From contig NZ_JACHXS010000011.1 in assembly GCF_014192225.1 (NCBI RefSeq), positions 186,001 through 250,000 on the forward strand: 64,000 nucleotides of DNA, in the 5' to 3' direction. Positions 25,140 through 33,011 of the stretch are shown here, one piece after another (position 1 is the first letter of the stretch; every line of letters begins with the position of its first letter). The notes below the pieces were generated by a model. The model was not told the origin of the DNA. It saw only the letters and a list, made by a program, of their open reading frames with translations, and did no database searches. The position numbers and the translations under genes are program-made. This DNA is from Pseudoduganella umbonata (lineage in GTDB: Bacteria; Pseudomonadota; Gammaproteobacteria; Burkholderiales; Burkholderiaceae_D).

Positions 25140-25697
25140 ATGAGTGGATGGAAGAAATACCTGGGCGCTGCATTGCTGAGCGTGGCGAGCGTCCAGGCCT
25201 GTGCGGCAACGCTGACGCCCGTGGCGGCGGCGAACCCGGTAACCGTTGGCCAGACCTTCGAACTGGATGTGCAGCTGACCGATGTCACCGACCTGTTCAG
25301 CTACCAGTTCTCGCTGCAGTTCGACCCGACCGTGCTCCAGGTCATCGCTGCAGACCAGGGCGACTTCCTCGGTGCCACGTTCGGCAACGGCGGCCTTCCC
25401 GACAATACGGCCGGCACCGTTTCCTATGCGTTCGGCTCGCTGGTGGGCGCCGTTCCCGGCGTGTCGGGCAGCGGCAGCCTGGGCACGATCCTGTTCCAGG
25501 CCATCGGCACGGGCAACGCCAACATCTCGTTCTTCGACACGCTGCTGCTCGACAGCGGCCAGTTCGACATTACCACCACGCTTCAGGGTGGCACGATCCA
25601 GGTGCTGGCCGTGCCCGAACCGTCGACATACCTGATGCTGGGCGTCGGCCTGGTCGGCCTGGCTGCGCTGCGCAGGCGCCAGCCGGCACGCGCCTGA
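25140..25697 (+). CDS. Cohesin-domain protein with PEP-CTERM surface-sorting signal
   Basis: 185 residues. Sec signal to about residue 23. Residues about 28-150 have a cohesin-like beta-sandwich pattern: NPVTVGQTFELDVQL, then FSYQFSLQFDPTVLQVI, then GSLGTILFQAIGTGNANISF. The C-terminus has the PEP-CTERM tripartite signal: VPEPSTY, a hydrophobic helix, then RRR. Exosortase/EpsH systems cut such signals, releasing or retaining the protein at the outer surface or in exopolysaccharide; no exosortase gene is in this window. The gene directly follows the dockerin protease on the same strand. An AGAAGGAGAAA ribosome site is present and a terminator follows. Binding between the two products is inferred. 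Confidence 0.87.
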   Translation: MSGWKKYLGAALLSVASVQACAATLTPVAAANPVTVGQTFELDVQLTDVTDLFSYQFSLQFDPTVLQVIAADQGDFLGATFGNGGLPDNTAGTVSYAFGSLVGAVPGVSGSGSLGTILFQAIGTGNANISFFDTLLLDSGQFDITTTLQGGTIQVLAVPEPSTYLMLGVGLVGLAALRRRQPARA

Positions 25698-25727
25698 TCC
25701 CATCGCGGGCCATCGCGGCCCGCGGTA

Positions 25728-25761
25728 GAGCCGGTCTGCGCTGCGCAGCCCGGCTTTTTTT
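25728..25761 (+). terminator. Terminator after the cohesin gene
   Basis: Hairpin AGCCGGTCTGCG / CGCAGCCCGGCT followed by seven T residues. It closes the protease-cohesin gene pair. Confidence 0.85.
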
Positions 25762-25858
25762 CTGCAGGCCGGTCCACCGTACCGAATGCTGTGCACGCAT
25801 CGACGGCTCCGCCGAAAGCGACTATGCTGGATTCGTCCGCCGCCATGGAGAAACCAGC

Positions 25859-27082
25859 ATGGATGCCCTTCCCGCTCAGTTTCTGTCTCAGCTACTCCCC
25901 CAGTTTCTGGATTTCCTGTCCCATGGTCTGCTCGAATGGAACGGCTGGGCTATCGTTGCCTGGACCCTGGCAGTCACGCACGTCACGATCGCCGCCGTTA
26001 CCATCTACCTGCACCGCTGCCAGGCGCACCGGGCGCTCACGCTGCATCCGATCGCCAGCCATGTCTTCCGCTTCTGGCTGTGGCTGACTACCGGCATGGT
26101 GACGCGCGAATGGGTGGCCGTGCACCGCAAGCACCATGCCCGCTGCGAAGCCGATGGCGACCCGCACAGCCCGGCGGTATTTGGCATCGGCACCGTACTG
26201 CTGCGGGGTTCGGAACTCTACCGGACCGAAGCGGCCAATCCCGTCACCGTGGTGCAATACGGCACCGGCACGCCGGACGACTGGGTTGAGCGGCACGTGT
26301 ATTCGCGCTTCGTCTGGCAGGGGGTGGGCGTGATGCTGGTGCTCGACGTGGTGCTGTTCGGCGTCATCGGCCTGACCGTGTGGGCGGTACAGATGCTGTG
26401 GATTCCCGTTACGGCGGCCGGCGTCATCAATGGCCTGGGCCACTGGTGGGGCTACCGCAACTATGACGGCCCGCATGCCGCCACGAATATTGGACCGCTG
26501 GGCTTGCTGATCGGCGGCGAGGAACTGCACAACAACCACCATACTTACCCGACGTCCGCCCGCCTTTCCTCGCGCTGGTTCGAGTTCGACGTGGGCTGGC
26601 TGTACATCCGCCTGCTGCAGGCATGCGGGCTGGCCCGCGTGACGCGCGTGGCGCCACGGCCGCGCCGCGCCGCGCCCAAGCCGGAGGCGGACCTGCACAC
26701 ACTGCACGCGGTGATCGCCAACCGGCATGAAGTGATGGCCCGTTATGCCCGCATGCTGCGGCGCGCCTTCCGGCAGGATGCGAAACAGGTGCACGACGTC
26801 ATGTTCGACAAGCCCTTCCTTGCCCAGGTCGACCGGCTGCTGCGCCGCGATCCCGGCCTTGTGACAGGCGAGCAGGCCGACGCGCTGGCGCTGTTCCTGC
26901 GCCACCGGGGCGCCCTGCTGACGATGCAGCAGTTGCGTGCCGACCTGGCCGACCTGTGGCAGCGCCAGCATGCGGCACCGGAGGAACTGCTGGCGCACCT
27001 GCGCCAGTGGTGCGAGCGCGCCGAGCTTTCCGGCATCGGCATGCTGCGCGACTTCGCGACGCGCCTGCGCAGCTACGCCTGA
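25859..27082 (+). CDS. Acyl-lipid/acyl-CoA fatty acid desaturase
   Basis: 407 residues. Membrane di-iron desaturase with the three His boxes: HRCQAHR, HRKHH and HNNHH, plus hydrophobic spans between them (about residues 22-50, 155-200). The C-terminal 120 residues are a soluble helical extension of the type seen in bacterial delta-9-like enzymes. Introduces a cis double bond in fatty acyl chains, adjusting membrane fluidity. GGAGAAACC precedes the chosen ATG; a much longer open frame upstream is an artefact running through the cohesin gene. Confidence 0.9.
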   Translation: MDALPAQFLSQLLPQFLDFLSHGLLEWNGWAIVAWTLAVTHVTIAAVTIYLHRCQAHRALTLHPIASHVFRFWLWLTTGMVTREWVAVHRKHHARCEADGDPHSPAVFGIGTVLLRGSELYRTEAANPVTVVQYGTGTPDDWVERHVYSRFVWQGVGVMLVLDVVLFGVIGLTVWAVQMLWIPVTAAGVINGLGHWWGYRNYDGPHAATNIGPLGLLIGGEELHNNHHTYPTSARLSSRWFEFDVGWLYIRLLQACGLARVTRVAPRPRRAAPKPEADLHTLHAVIANRHEVMARYARMLRRAFRQDAKQVHDVMFDKPFLAQVDRLLRRDPGLVTGEQADALALFLRHRGALLTMQQLRADLADLWQRQHAAPEELLAHLRQWCERAELSGIGMLRDFATRLRSYA

Positions 27083-27152
27083 CGGCAAGGCCGCCTTCCG
27101 GCACGGCCGGGCCGCCGGTTACAATCAGCGGCCCACGCTTCTTCCCGCACCG

Positions 27153-27755
27153 ATGCCGAACACCCTCGCCGCCCCCTGCTTTGCCGAACTGCTGATCAAG
27201 AAAAGCCGCTTTATCGCCTGCGTGCAGCCGATGACCGACCGCGCCGCCGCGCAAGCCGTCGTGGCGCGCCTGAAGGCCGAGCATCCCGGTGCCGCCCACG
27301 TCTGCTGGGCATTGCTGGCCGGCGGCCAGTCGGCCGCGGTCGACGATGGCGAGCCCAGCGGCACAGCGGGGCGGCCGATGCTCGACGTGCTGCGCCACCA
27401 GGACCTGGAGGGCGTGCTGGCCACCGTGGTGCGCTACTTCGGCGGCGTCAAACTGGGCGCGGGCGGCCTCGTGCGTGCCTACACGGACGGCGTGGCGCAG
27501 GCGTTGCTGAAGGCCGAGCGCATCGCCATCGTCAAGTCGCGCGAGCTGCGCTGCGCGGTGCCGTATGCACTGGAAGGCATGCTGCGGCGCGAACTGGAGG
27601 CCGCCGGCGCGGCGCTGCTGGACGTATCACACGGCAATGACGTGGCCTTTCATTTCAGCCTGCCCGACGATGCCGCCGGGGCACTCGTGGCGCGCCTCAA
27701 CGAGGCGGGCAACGGCCGGCTCAGCTGGCTGGACGACCCAACCCGGGATTCGTGA
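27153..27755 (+). CDS. yigZ: YigZ/IMPACT family protein
   Basis: 200 residues. The N-terminal UPF0029/IMPACT domain has the family signature DDGEPSGTAGRPML and VVRYFGGVKLGAGGLVRAY. The C-terminal DUF1949-type domain occupies the last 65 residues. Biochemical role not settled in the family (nucleic-acid or translation-related binding proposed). The start MPNTL follows an otherwise unlikely long extension. Its last 35 bases overlap the convergent DUF418 gene. Confidence 0.92.
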   Translation: MPNTLAAPCFAELLIKKSRFIACVQPMTDRAAAQAVVARLKAEHPGAAHVCWALLAGGQSAAVDDGEPSGTAGRPMLDVLRHQDLEGVLATVVRYFGGVKLGAGGLVRAYTDGVAQALLKAERIAIVKSRELRCAVPYALEGMLRRELEAAGAALLDVSHGNDVAFHFSLPDDAAGALVARLNEAGNGRLSWLDDPTRDS

Positions 27756-28914
27756 CACCGGCCCACGTGGCACGGTGCCACAGCGCTTCCAGCGGCCCTT
27801 GCTTGTGGCGCTTCAGCCACCAGGCCGAGAACAGTCCCTGCAGCAGCGCCAGCACCGCGCCGATCAGCAGGCAGGCGGTGGCACCGGTGTACTGGTACAG
27901 GCCGAGGCCGAAGCTGTAATACAGCGCGGTGCCCACCACCGACTGGCTGACGTAACTGGTCAGGCTCATGCGGCCGAGCGGCGCGAACACGTTCAGTAGC
28001 CGTGCCAGCGTGCCGCGCTGGTACAGCAGCGTGAACCCCGCAACGATCACGCCCATCAGCGCGAAGTTCGACCAGGACTTGACGATCACCAGCAGCGGCC
28101 GCCGCAGCGCCTGCCCCGTCACGGCGGCATCGAGTCCCGCCGTCGCGGCGTACAGGACCGCGAAGCACACCACGGCCACCACCAGCAGCCTGCGCCACAT
28201 CGCACGATTGGTGTCGGACAGCGCGAACATGCCGGCGCGGCCCGCCAGCATGCCGAGCATGAAGAGCGCCGGGATCTGGAAGAAGCGGCCATTCTCCCAG
28301 CTCCACAGCACGGCCGCCGTCTTGCCGGTGGTGACGTTGCCCAGGTACGTCTGCAGCATCGTGCCTCCCGTCATGTACTCGGTGGTGCGGGCAAAGTACG
28401 CCCACGATGCCGGGTCCGGCAGTTTTGCATCCGGCTGGGGCAGCGCCTGCAGGACATGGACCCACAAGTACGGTTGCAGCATCAGCAGCGCCGCGATCGC
28501 CAGCACGGCGCGGCTGCCCAGGCGCGCCACCGGCAGCAGCGTGAACGACATGACGGCGTAGAACGACAGGATGTCGCCCTGGTAGAACAGCGAATTGAGC
28601 ATGCCGAAACCCAGCAGCAACAGCATGCGCCAGGCGAAGCGCGGCCGGAAGTCCTCGCCCGCCGCCGCCCGCCGGGCATCCTGCAGGTGGAAGGTGACGC
28701 CGAACAGCAGTGCGAAGATCAGGTAGGACTTGCCGGCAAACAGGAAGAACATGCCGTCCCAGATGTTCTGGTCCAGCGCCGCCAGCCAGGCCGGCTGCCC
28801 GGCCGGCTTGTGATAGAGGTCGAAATGCTCGAGGTTATGCAGCAGCATGATCGACACGATGGCGAAGCCGCGCAGGGCGTCGACGATATCCAGGCGGGAG
28901 GAAGTGGGCGGCAT
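27721..28914 (-). CDS. DUF418-family integral membrane protein
   Basis: About 397 residues with roughly ten membrane helices. The family opening LDIVDALRGFAIVSIMLLHNLEHFD and the DUF418 C-terminal half (GRMSLTSYVSQSV, then LLQGLFSAWWL) are clear. Function unknown; some relatives are linked to transport of surface polymers or acyl groups. The ATG chosen has AGGATCG in front. Convergent with yigZ. Confidence 0.85.
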   Translation of the reverse strand: MPPTSSRLDIVDALRGFAIVSIMLLHNLEHFDLYHKPAGQPAWLAALDQNIWDGMFFLFAGKSYLIFALLFGVTFHLQDARRAAAGEDFRPRFAWRMLLLLGFGMLNSLFYQGDILSFYAVMSFTLLPVARLGSRAVLAIAALLMLQPYLWVHVLQALPQPDAKLPDPASWAYFARTTEYMTGGTMLQTYLGNVTTGKTAAVLWSWENGRFFQIPALFMLGMLAGRAGMFALSDTNRAMWRRLLVVAVVCFAVLYAATAGLDAAVTGQALRRPLLVIVKSWSNFALMGVIVAGFTLLYQRGTLARLLNVFAPLGRMSLTSYVSQSVVGTALYYSFGLGLYQYTGATACLLIGAVLALLQGLFSAWWLKRHKQGPLEALWHRATWAGVTNPGLGRPAS

Positions 28915-28995
28915 CGCGATCCTGTCGGAAATGAAGGTGCCGGCAATTGTGGATGAAAACGTTACCAATTACCAGCTTCGTCACTGCTTCCGACA

Positions 28996-29058
28996 ACCGG
29001 TGACAGACACCGGTTTATTTGAAAGATTTCCCGGAAACTGGTGTCTGTCACCGGTTTT
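28996..29058. repeat. Extragenic hairpin element (REP-like), copy A
   Basis: A nearly perfect inverted repeat: left arm ACCGGTGACAGACACCGGTT, a 20-base loop containing TTTGAAAGATTTCC, right arm AACTGGTGTCTGTCACCGGT. It lies between the SUV3-like helicase stop (5 bases away) and the DUF418 gene. A second copy with the same loop skeleton lies at 59320-59382. Confidence 0.88.
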
Positions 29059-29062
29059 GGGG

Positions 29063-31000
29063 TCAGCGCCGCCGGTGATGCCGGCGCCGTGACGAGGTGT
29101 TCTGGTCCTGCAGCATCGAATCGACCCGTTCGGATGCCGCGCGCGACAGCTCCAGCGCCAGCTCGATGTCCGGGAAATAGTCCGGCAGGCGGTAGCCCAG
29201 CCAGGCATATGCGGAGTAGAGGCGGCAGGTATCCTCGACTTCCTGCAGCGTCATGTAATGCAGCTGGTGATCGTCCGCCTGCAGCCGCGTGATGCGCTTC
29301 TTCGACAGTGCCACGCACCAGTGCTCCCAAGCGCGCTGCAGCGCGAGTACCTTGGTCGACACGGGCACCAGCGACAATGCGAACTTGTCGGCCACCGACA
29401 GCGGCAGCGTGTCCAGCCATTGCGCGCGCTCCATCTGGTCTTCGGTGATGCGCGGGTAGAAGAACCCGTCCGGCACATCGATGTTGTGGATGAAGCGCTT
29501 CAGCAGCTTGGCCAGCGAGGTCTCCTGCGTGACGGCGGCGATGCGGTGCAGGTGTTCCAGCGTGGGCGCCACCGCGAAGCCGCTGGTATTGAGCGGCACC
29601 GGCTTTTCCTTCAGCAGCGAGCGCATCACTTCGTGACTGTCGGCGTCGTAGCCGGCCACCAGGCCTTCCTCGTGGATGCCGTAGCGCCCCGCCCGGCCGG
29701 CGATCTGGCGTGCCAGCGGCGCCGGGATTTCCTCTTCCTCGACGCCGTTGAACTTCACCGTGGACGTCATCACGATACGCTGGATCGGCATGTTCAGGCC
29801 CATCGCGATCGCATCGGTGCCGACCACGATGTCGGCTTCGCCGTCGCGGAAGCGCTGCGCCTGCGCACGCCGCACCTCGGGCGACAGGTTGCCGTACACG
29901 GTGGCCACCAAATGGCCCATCTCGGCCACCATGTCGCGCCACATCAGCACGTCGCGCCGCGAGAAGGCGATCAACGCATCGCCCGGCCGCAGGTTCTTCA
30001 CCCTGCGCACCGGCCCGGGCTCCATCGACAGCGGCCCCTTGCGCTTCATGACGTGCACCTCGATCGGGCATTCGAGCCGTTCGGCCAGCGCCTCGACCGC
30101 GCGGCGCGCTTCCGGCGCGCCCACCAGGTACACGGTACGGGCCGGCGCGCCGCACACGGCGGCCGTCCAGGCGGCGCCACGGTCGCGGTCCGCCAGCATC
30201 TGGATTTCGTCGATCACCGCCACGTCGACCGGCGTGCGCGTATCGAGCATCTCGACCGTGCTGGCGACGTGGGTGGCATCCTCTGCGATCCTGCGCTCCT
30301 CGCCCGTGACCAGGCTGACCGCCAGCGGCTTGCCGTGGCGGCTTACCTCCAGCAGGCGTTCGTAGTTTTCCAGCGCCAGCAGCCGCAGCGGCGCCAGGTA
30401 CACGCCGCTGGCGGCCTTGGCCAGCGCTTCCATCGCCTTGTGGGTCTTGCCGGAATTGGTGGGGCCCAGCAGCGCGACGAACTTGCGCGGCAGCCGCCGT
30501 GCCACCTCGAACGAAGCGGGATATTCGGCCAGGTTGATGCTCTGGCGGGTGCGCTCGGCATGCTGCTCCTCGCGCTGCCGCTCCACCGCGTGGCCCAGGC
30601 GCTGGCGGATACGGTCGAACACGACCGTGGCCGGTTCGGACGTCTGCACATCGGCCAGCGAATGCAGGAAATCCATCGGCGCCAGGCCGAATTCCTCGCA
30701 TTCGCCGGCCAGTTCTTCGACAAAGGCCTCCACGCTGTCATGCAGTTCGCGCAGTGCCCGGTCGGTCGAGCGTTCGCGGATCAGCGCGGCACGCGCGTCG
30801 GCATCGAGCTTGCGCCATTTCGACGGCTTGGCCAGCACGCCCTGCGCCGGCACCAGCGCATACGGTACGCGCAAGTCGGCCGCATCGGCCGTGCCGTCGA
30901 AGCGCAGGAATACCCTGCCCTCCAGTTTCATCAGCGCGACGCCGCGCTCCGCCAGGCCGAGCTCGTTGCTCAGCCGATCGTCATCGAGTTCTTCCGTCAT
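29063..31000 (-). CDS. SUV3-like DExH/DEIQ-box RNA helicase
   Basis: 645 residues. Superfamily 2 helicase with the SUV3 layout: Walker A GPTNSGKT (about 178-185), Walker B DEIQ, a motif III-like YLVGAPEA, motif V GTDAIAMGLNMPIQ and motif VI QIAGRAGRYG. A unique C-terminal region follows, and the protein ends in an Arg/His-rich tail. Mitochondrial SUV3 unwinds RNA in the degradosome; alphaproteobacterial and betaproteobacterial homologues are less studied. A role in RNA turnover is inferred. Confidence 0.9.
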   Translation of the reverse strand: MTEELDDDRLSNELGLAERGVALMKLEGRVFLRFDGTADAADLRVPYALVPAQGVLAKPSKWRKLDADARAALIRERSTDRALRELHDSVEAFVEELAGECEEFGLAPMDFLHSLADVQTSEPATVVFDRIRQRLGHAVERQREEQHAERTRQSINLAEYPASFEVARRLPRKFVALLGPTNSGKTHKAMEALAKAASGVYLAPLRLLALENYERLLEVSRHGKPLAVSLVTGEERRIAEDATHVASTVEMLDTRTPVDVAVIDEIQMLADRDRGAAWTAAVCGAPARTVYLVGAPEARRAVEALAERLECPIEVHVMKRKGPLSMEPGPVRRVKNLRPGDALIAFSRRDVLMWRDMVAEMGHLVATVYGNLSPEVRRAQAQRFRDGEADIVVGTDAIAMGLNMPIQRIVMTSTVKFNGVEEEEIPAPLARQIAGRAGRYGIHEEGLVAGYDADSHEVMRSLLKEKPVPLNTSGFAVAPTLEHLHRIAAVTQETSLAKLLKRFIHNIDVPDGFFYPRITEDQMERAQWLDTLPLSVADKFALSLVPVSTKVLALQRAWEHWCVALSKKRITRLQADDHQLHYMTLQEVEDTCRLYSAYAWLGYRLPDYFPDIELALELSRAASERVDSMLQDQNTSSRRRHHRRR

Positions 31001-31069
31001 TGCAGCAATGATCCATATCGGGCCACGAGTATAGCTCGCAGCCCGGCCGGCCGTTGCACAGGTGGGAAA

Positions 31070-32293
31070 TCAGGCGGCGGTCACTGCGGCGCGGGCCGTA
31101 CTGTTGCGTTCCACCGCCAGCGACACCGCCAGCACGGCAATGCCGCCCAGCGGCAGCAGTGCGCCGACCAGCGACGTGGATGCCAGGCCATACCCGGCAG
31201 CGATCGTCACGCCGCCGGCCCAGGCGCCCAGCGCGTTGGCGATGTTGAACGCCGAGTGGTTCAGCGCCGCGGCGACGGTCTGCGCATCGCCGGCCACGTC
31301 CATCAGGCGCGTCTGCACGGCCGGCACCACGGCGATGCCGGTGCCGATCAGGAACAGGTTCAGGCCGGCCAGCCACAGGTTCGAACTGGTGTACGCGAAC
31401 GCGGCCAGCACCAGCGCTTCCCAGACCAGCACGCCGAAGATCGTGGCCGTCTGGTTGCGGTCGGCGAACCAGCCGCCGACCAGGCTGCCGACCGTCATGC
31501 CCACCCCGATCAGACCCAGCAGCACGGAAATTTCCAGCGGCGACGCGTGCGTGAGTTGCTGCAAGGTCGGCGTCACGTAGGTGTACATGGCGAACATGCC
31601 GCCGAAGCCGATCGCCACCATCAGCAGGGTCAGCCAGACCTGCAGCCGGCGGAACACGCCCAGCTCGCCGCGAATGCTGGCGTTGCCGGCCGCGATGAAC
31701 GGCAGGAAGACGAACACCATCGCCACGGTCAGCAGCGCCAGCGCACCGACGATCGCGAACGCCGAACGCCAGCCCATGACCTGCCCCAGCCACGTGGCGA
31801 GCGGCACGCCGAAGATGTTGGCCACCGTCAGGCCCAGCATCACACGCCCCACTGCCTGGGCGCGCTTGTCGGGCGTGACCAGCGCCGCCGCCACCAGCGC
31901 GGCCACGCCGAAATAGGCGCCATGCGGAATGCCGGCCACGAAGCGGGCCAGGATCAGCAGGCCCGGCGTGGGCGCCAGCGCGCCGAGGATATTGCCGACG
32001 GCGTACATCAGCATCAGGCACATCAGCATCATCCGGCGCGGCATGCGCGCCATGAAGATCGTGATCAGCGGCGCACCGACCACCACGCCCAGCGCATAGG
32101 CGCTGATCATGTGGCCCATGTCGGGCAGCGTGGTGCCGAGGTCCTGCGCGACCAGCGGCAGGATGCTCATCGAGGCGAATTCGCCGGTGCCGATGGCCAG
32201 GCCGCCGATGGCGAGCGCCAGCTCGGCCATGCCGGCGCCACGCGGGGCGACGATGGAAGGAATCTGTGAATCGGGAAGGGTTGCTTCTTGCAT
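31070..32293 (-). CDS. Major facilitator superfamily transporter, AraJ/drug-efflux type
   Basis: About 407 residues, 12 predicted helices. Typical DHA1 features: GTGEFASMSILPLVAQDLG in the first helix, ISAYALGVVVGAPLI and the RFVAGIPHGAYFGVAAL motif-C region. Resembles sugar/drug efflux permeases (AraJ, PbuE type). No convincing ribosome site precedes the ATG chosen. Substrate unknown; the SUV3-like helicase follows about 70 bases downstream on the same strand. Confidence 0.88.
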   Translation of the reverse strand: MQEATLPDSQIPSIVAPRGAGMAELALAIGGLAIGTGEFASMSILPLVAQDLGTTLPDMGHMISAYALGVVVGAPLITIFMARMPRRMMLMCLMLMYAVGNILGALAPTPGLLILARFVAGIPHGAYFGVAALVAAALVTPDKRAQAVGRVMLGLTVANIFGVPLATWLGQVMGWRSAFAIVGALALLTVAMVFVFLPFIAAGNASIRGELGVFRRLQVWLTLLMVAIGFGGMFAMYTYVTPTLQQLTHASPLEISVLLGLIGVGMTVGSLVGGWFADRNQTATIFGVLVWEALVLAAFAYTSSNLWLAGLNLFLIGTGIAVVPAVQTRLMDVAGDAQTVAAALNHSAFNIANALGAWAGGVTIAAGYGLASTSLVGALLPLGGIAVLAVSLAVERNSTARAAVTAA

Positions 32294-32519
32294 GGGGAAC
32301 AGCCGGAAAAAACGAAGCCGGGCAGGATAGCACGGCGGGGATTTTCGTGCTCGGCGCCGCCCGAAAGGCAAATTCAATTGCGTTATTCAATCAACAATGC
32401 GAGGATTCTTTTCGCAACAGGCTGTTTTCATTGCGATCAGCGTCCCCGCCAGACGACTCTTCCTTGCGCAGCTATAATGGCGGCCACCGGCGGCAGGCAC
32501 ATCTTCAATCCGCGGGTAG

Positions 32520-32572
32520 ATATCGCACGCCAATACATATTGCACACCAAGTACATATCGCACGCCAAGTAC
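32520..32572. repeat. Three tandem 18-bp repeats upstream of the KaiC-like operon
   Basis: Three contiguous units (17, 18, 18 bases) of consensus ATATCGCACGCCAAGTAC, ending 19 bases before the first gene. A TATAAT hexamer lies at 32473, about 40 bases further upstream, without a good -35. If that promoter is used, the repeats are in the 5' leader. Confidence 0.85.
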
Positions 32573-32591
32573 CAATCACTGATCAGCATGC

Positions 32592-33011
32592 ATGGATAAC
32601 AAAGACGACAAGCGCACGCAACTGATTCGCGCGATGCTGGCACGGCCCGGCGGCGCGGATGCGGCAGAGCGGCAACTGCTGCCCTGGCGCTCGCTGGCGT
32701 TGCACCTGAGCCCCCTGATCGGCGAGAGCGGCTTCAACGCACTCTACGCACGCACCGGGCGTCTGCTGGCACCACAGCATCGCTGGCTTACCAACGGTCC
32801 GTCGTCGCAGACACTGGACGCATTGTTCCGGACGCTGGCGGAAGACCTTGCCAGGGCAGAGCCGGCGCAGGCGGCGCAGGCGAACGAAGCCCTGTTGACC
32901 ACGTTTACGCGCTTGCTTACCGAGCTGATCGGCGAAGGTTTGACAACCAGGCTGATCGATAGCGCGTGGAACGGCGTACAGGCACCAAACAATGCAGGGG
33001 AGCAGAAGTAA
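32592..33011 (+). CDS. Small protein of unknown function, first gene of the KaiC-like operon
   Basis: 139 residues, all-alpha by inspection, rich in Leu/Ala/Arg, without membrane segments, signal or known motif (LLPWRSLALHLSPLIGESGFNALYARTGRLL is its most distinctive stretch). The next gene's ATG follows its stop with no gap, which implies tight coupling. It might regulate or bind the KaiC-like ATPase or the kinase, but that rests on position alone. Confidence 0.75.
   Translation: MDNKDDKRTQLIRAMLARPGGADAAERQLLPWRSLALHLSPLIGESGFNALYARTGRLLAPQHRWLTNGPSSQTLDALFRTLAEDLARAEPAQAAQANEALLTTFTRLLTELIGEGLTTRLIDSAWNGVQAPNNAGEQK

Noticed and set aside
21612-25796. A 1394-codon open frame on the minus strand opposite the dockerin protease and cohesin genes
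   Set aside because: High GC makes long antisense frames. The translation is Arg/Gly/Val-rich without domains, has no ribosome site, and overlaps two genes with clear domains on the plus strand.
29258-32269. A 1003-codon plus-strand frame opposite the SUV3-like helicase and MFS gene
   Set aside because: It covers two well-defined minus-strand genes and their gap, has no family motif, and is typical antisense GC artefact.
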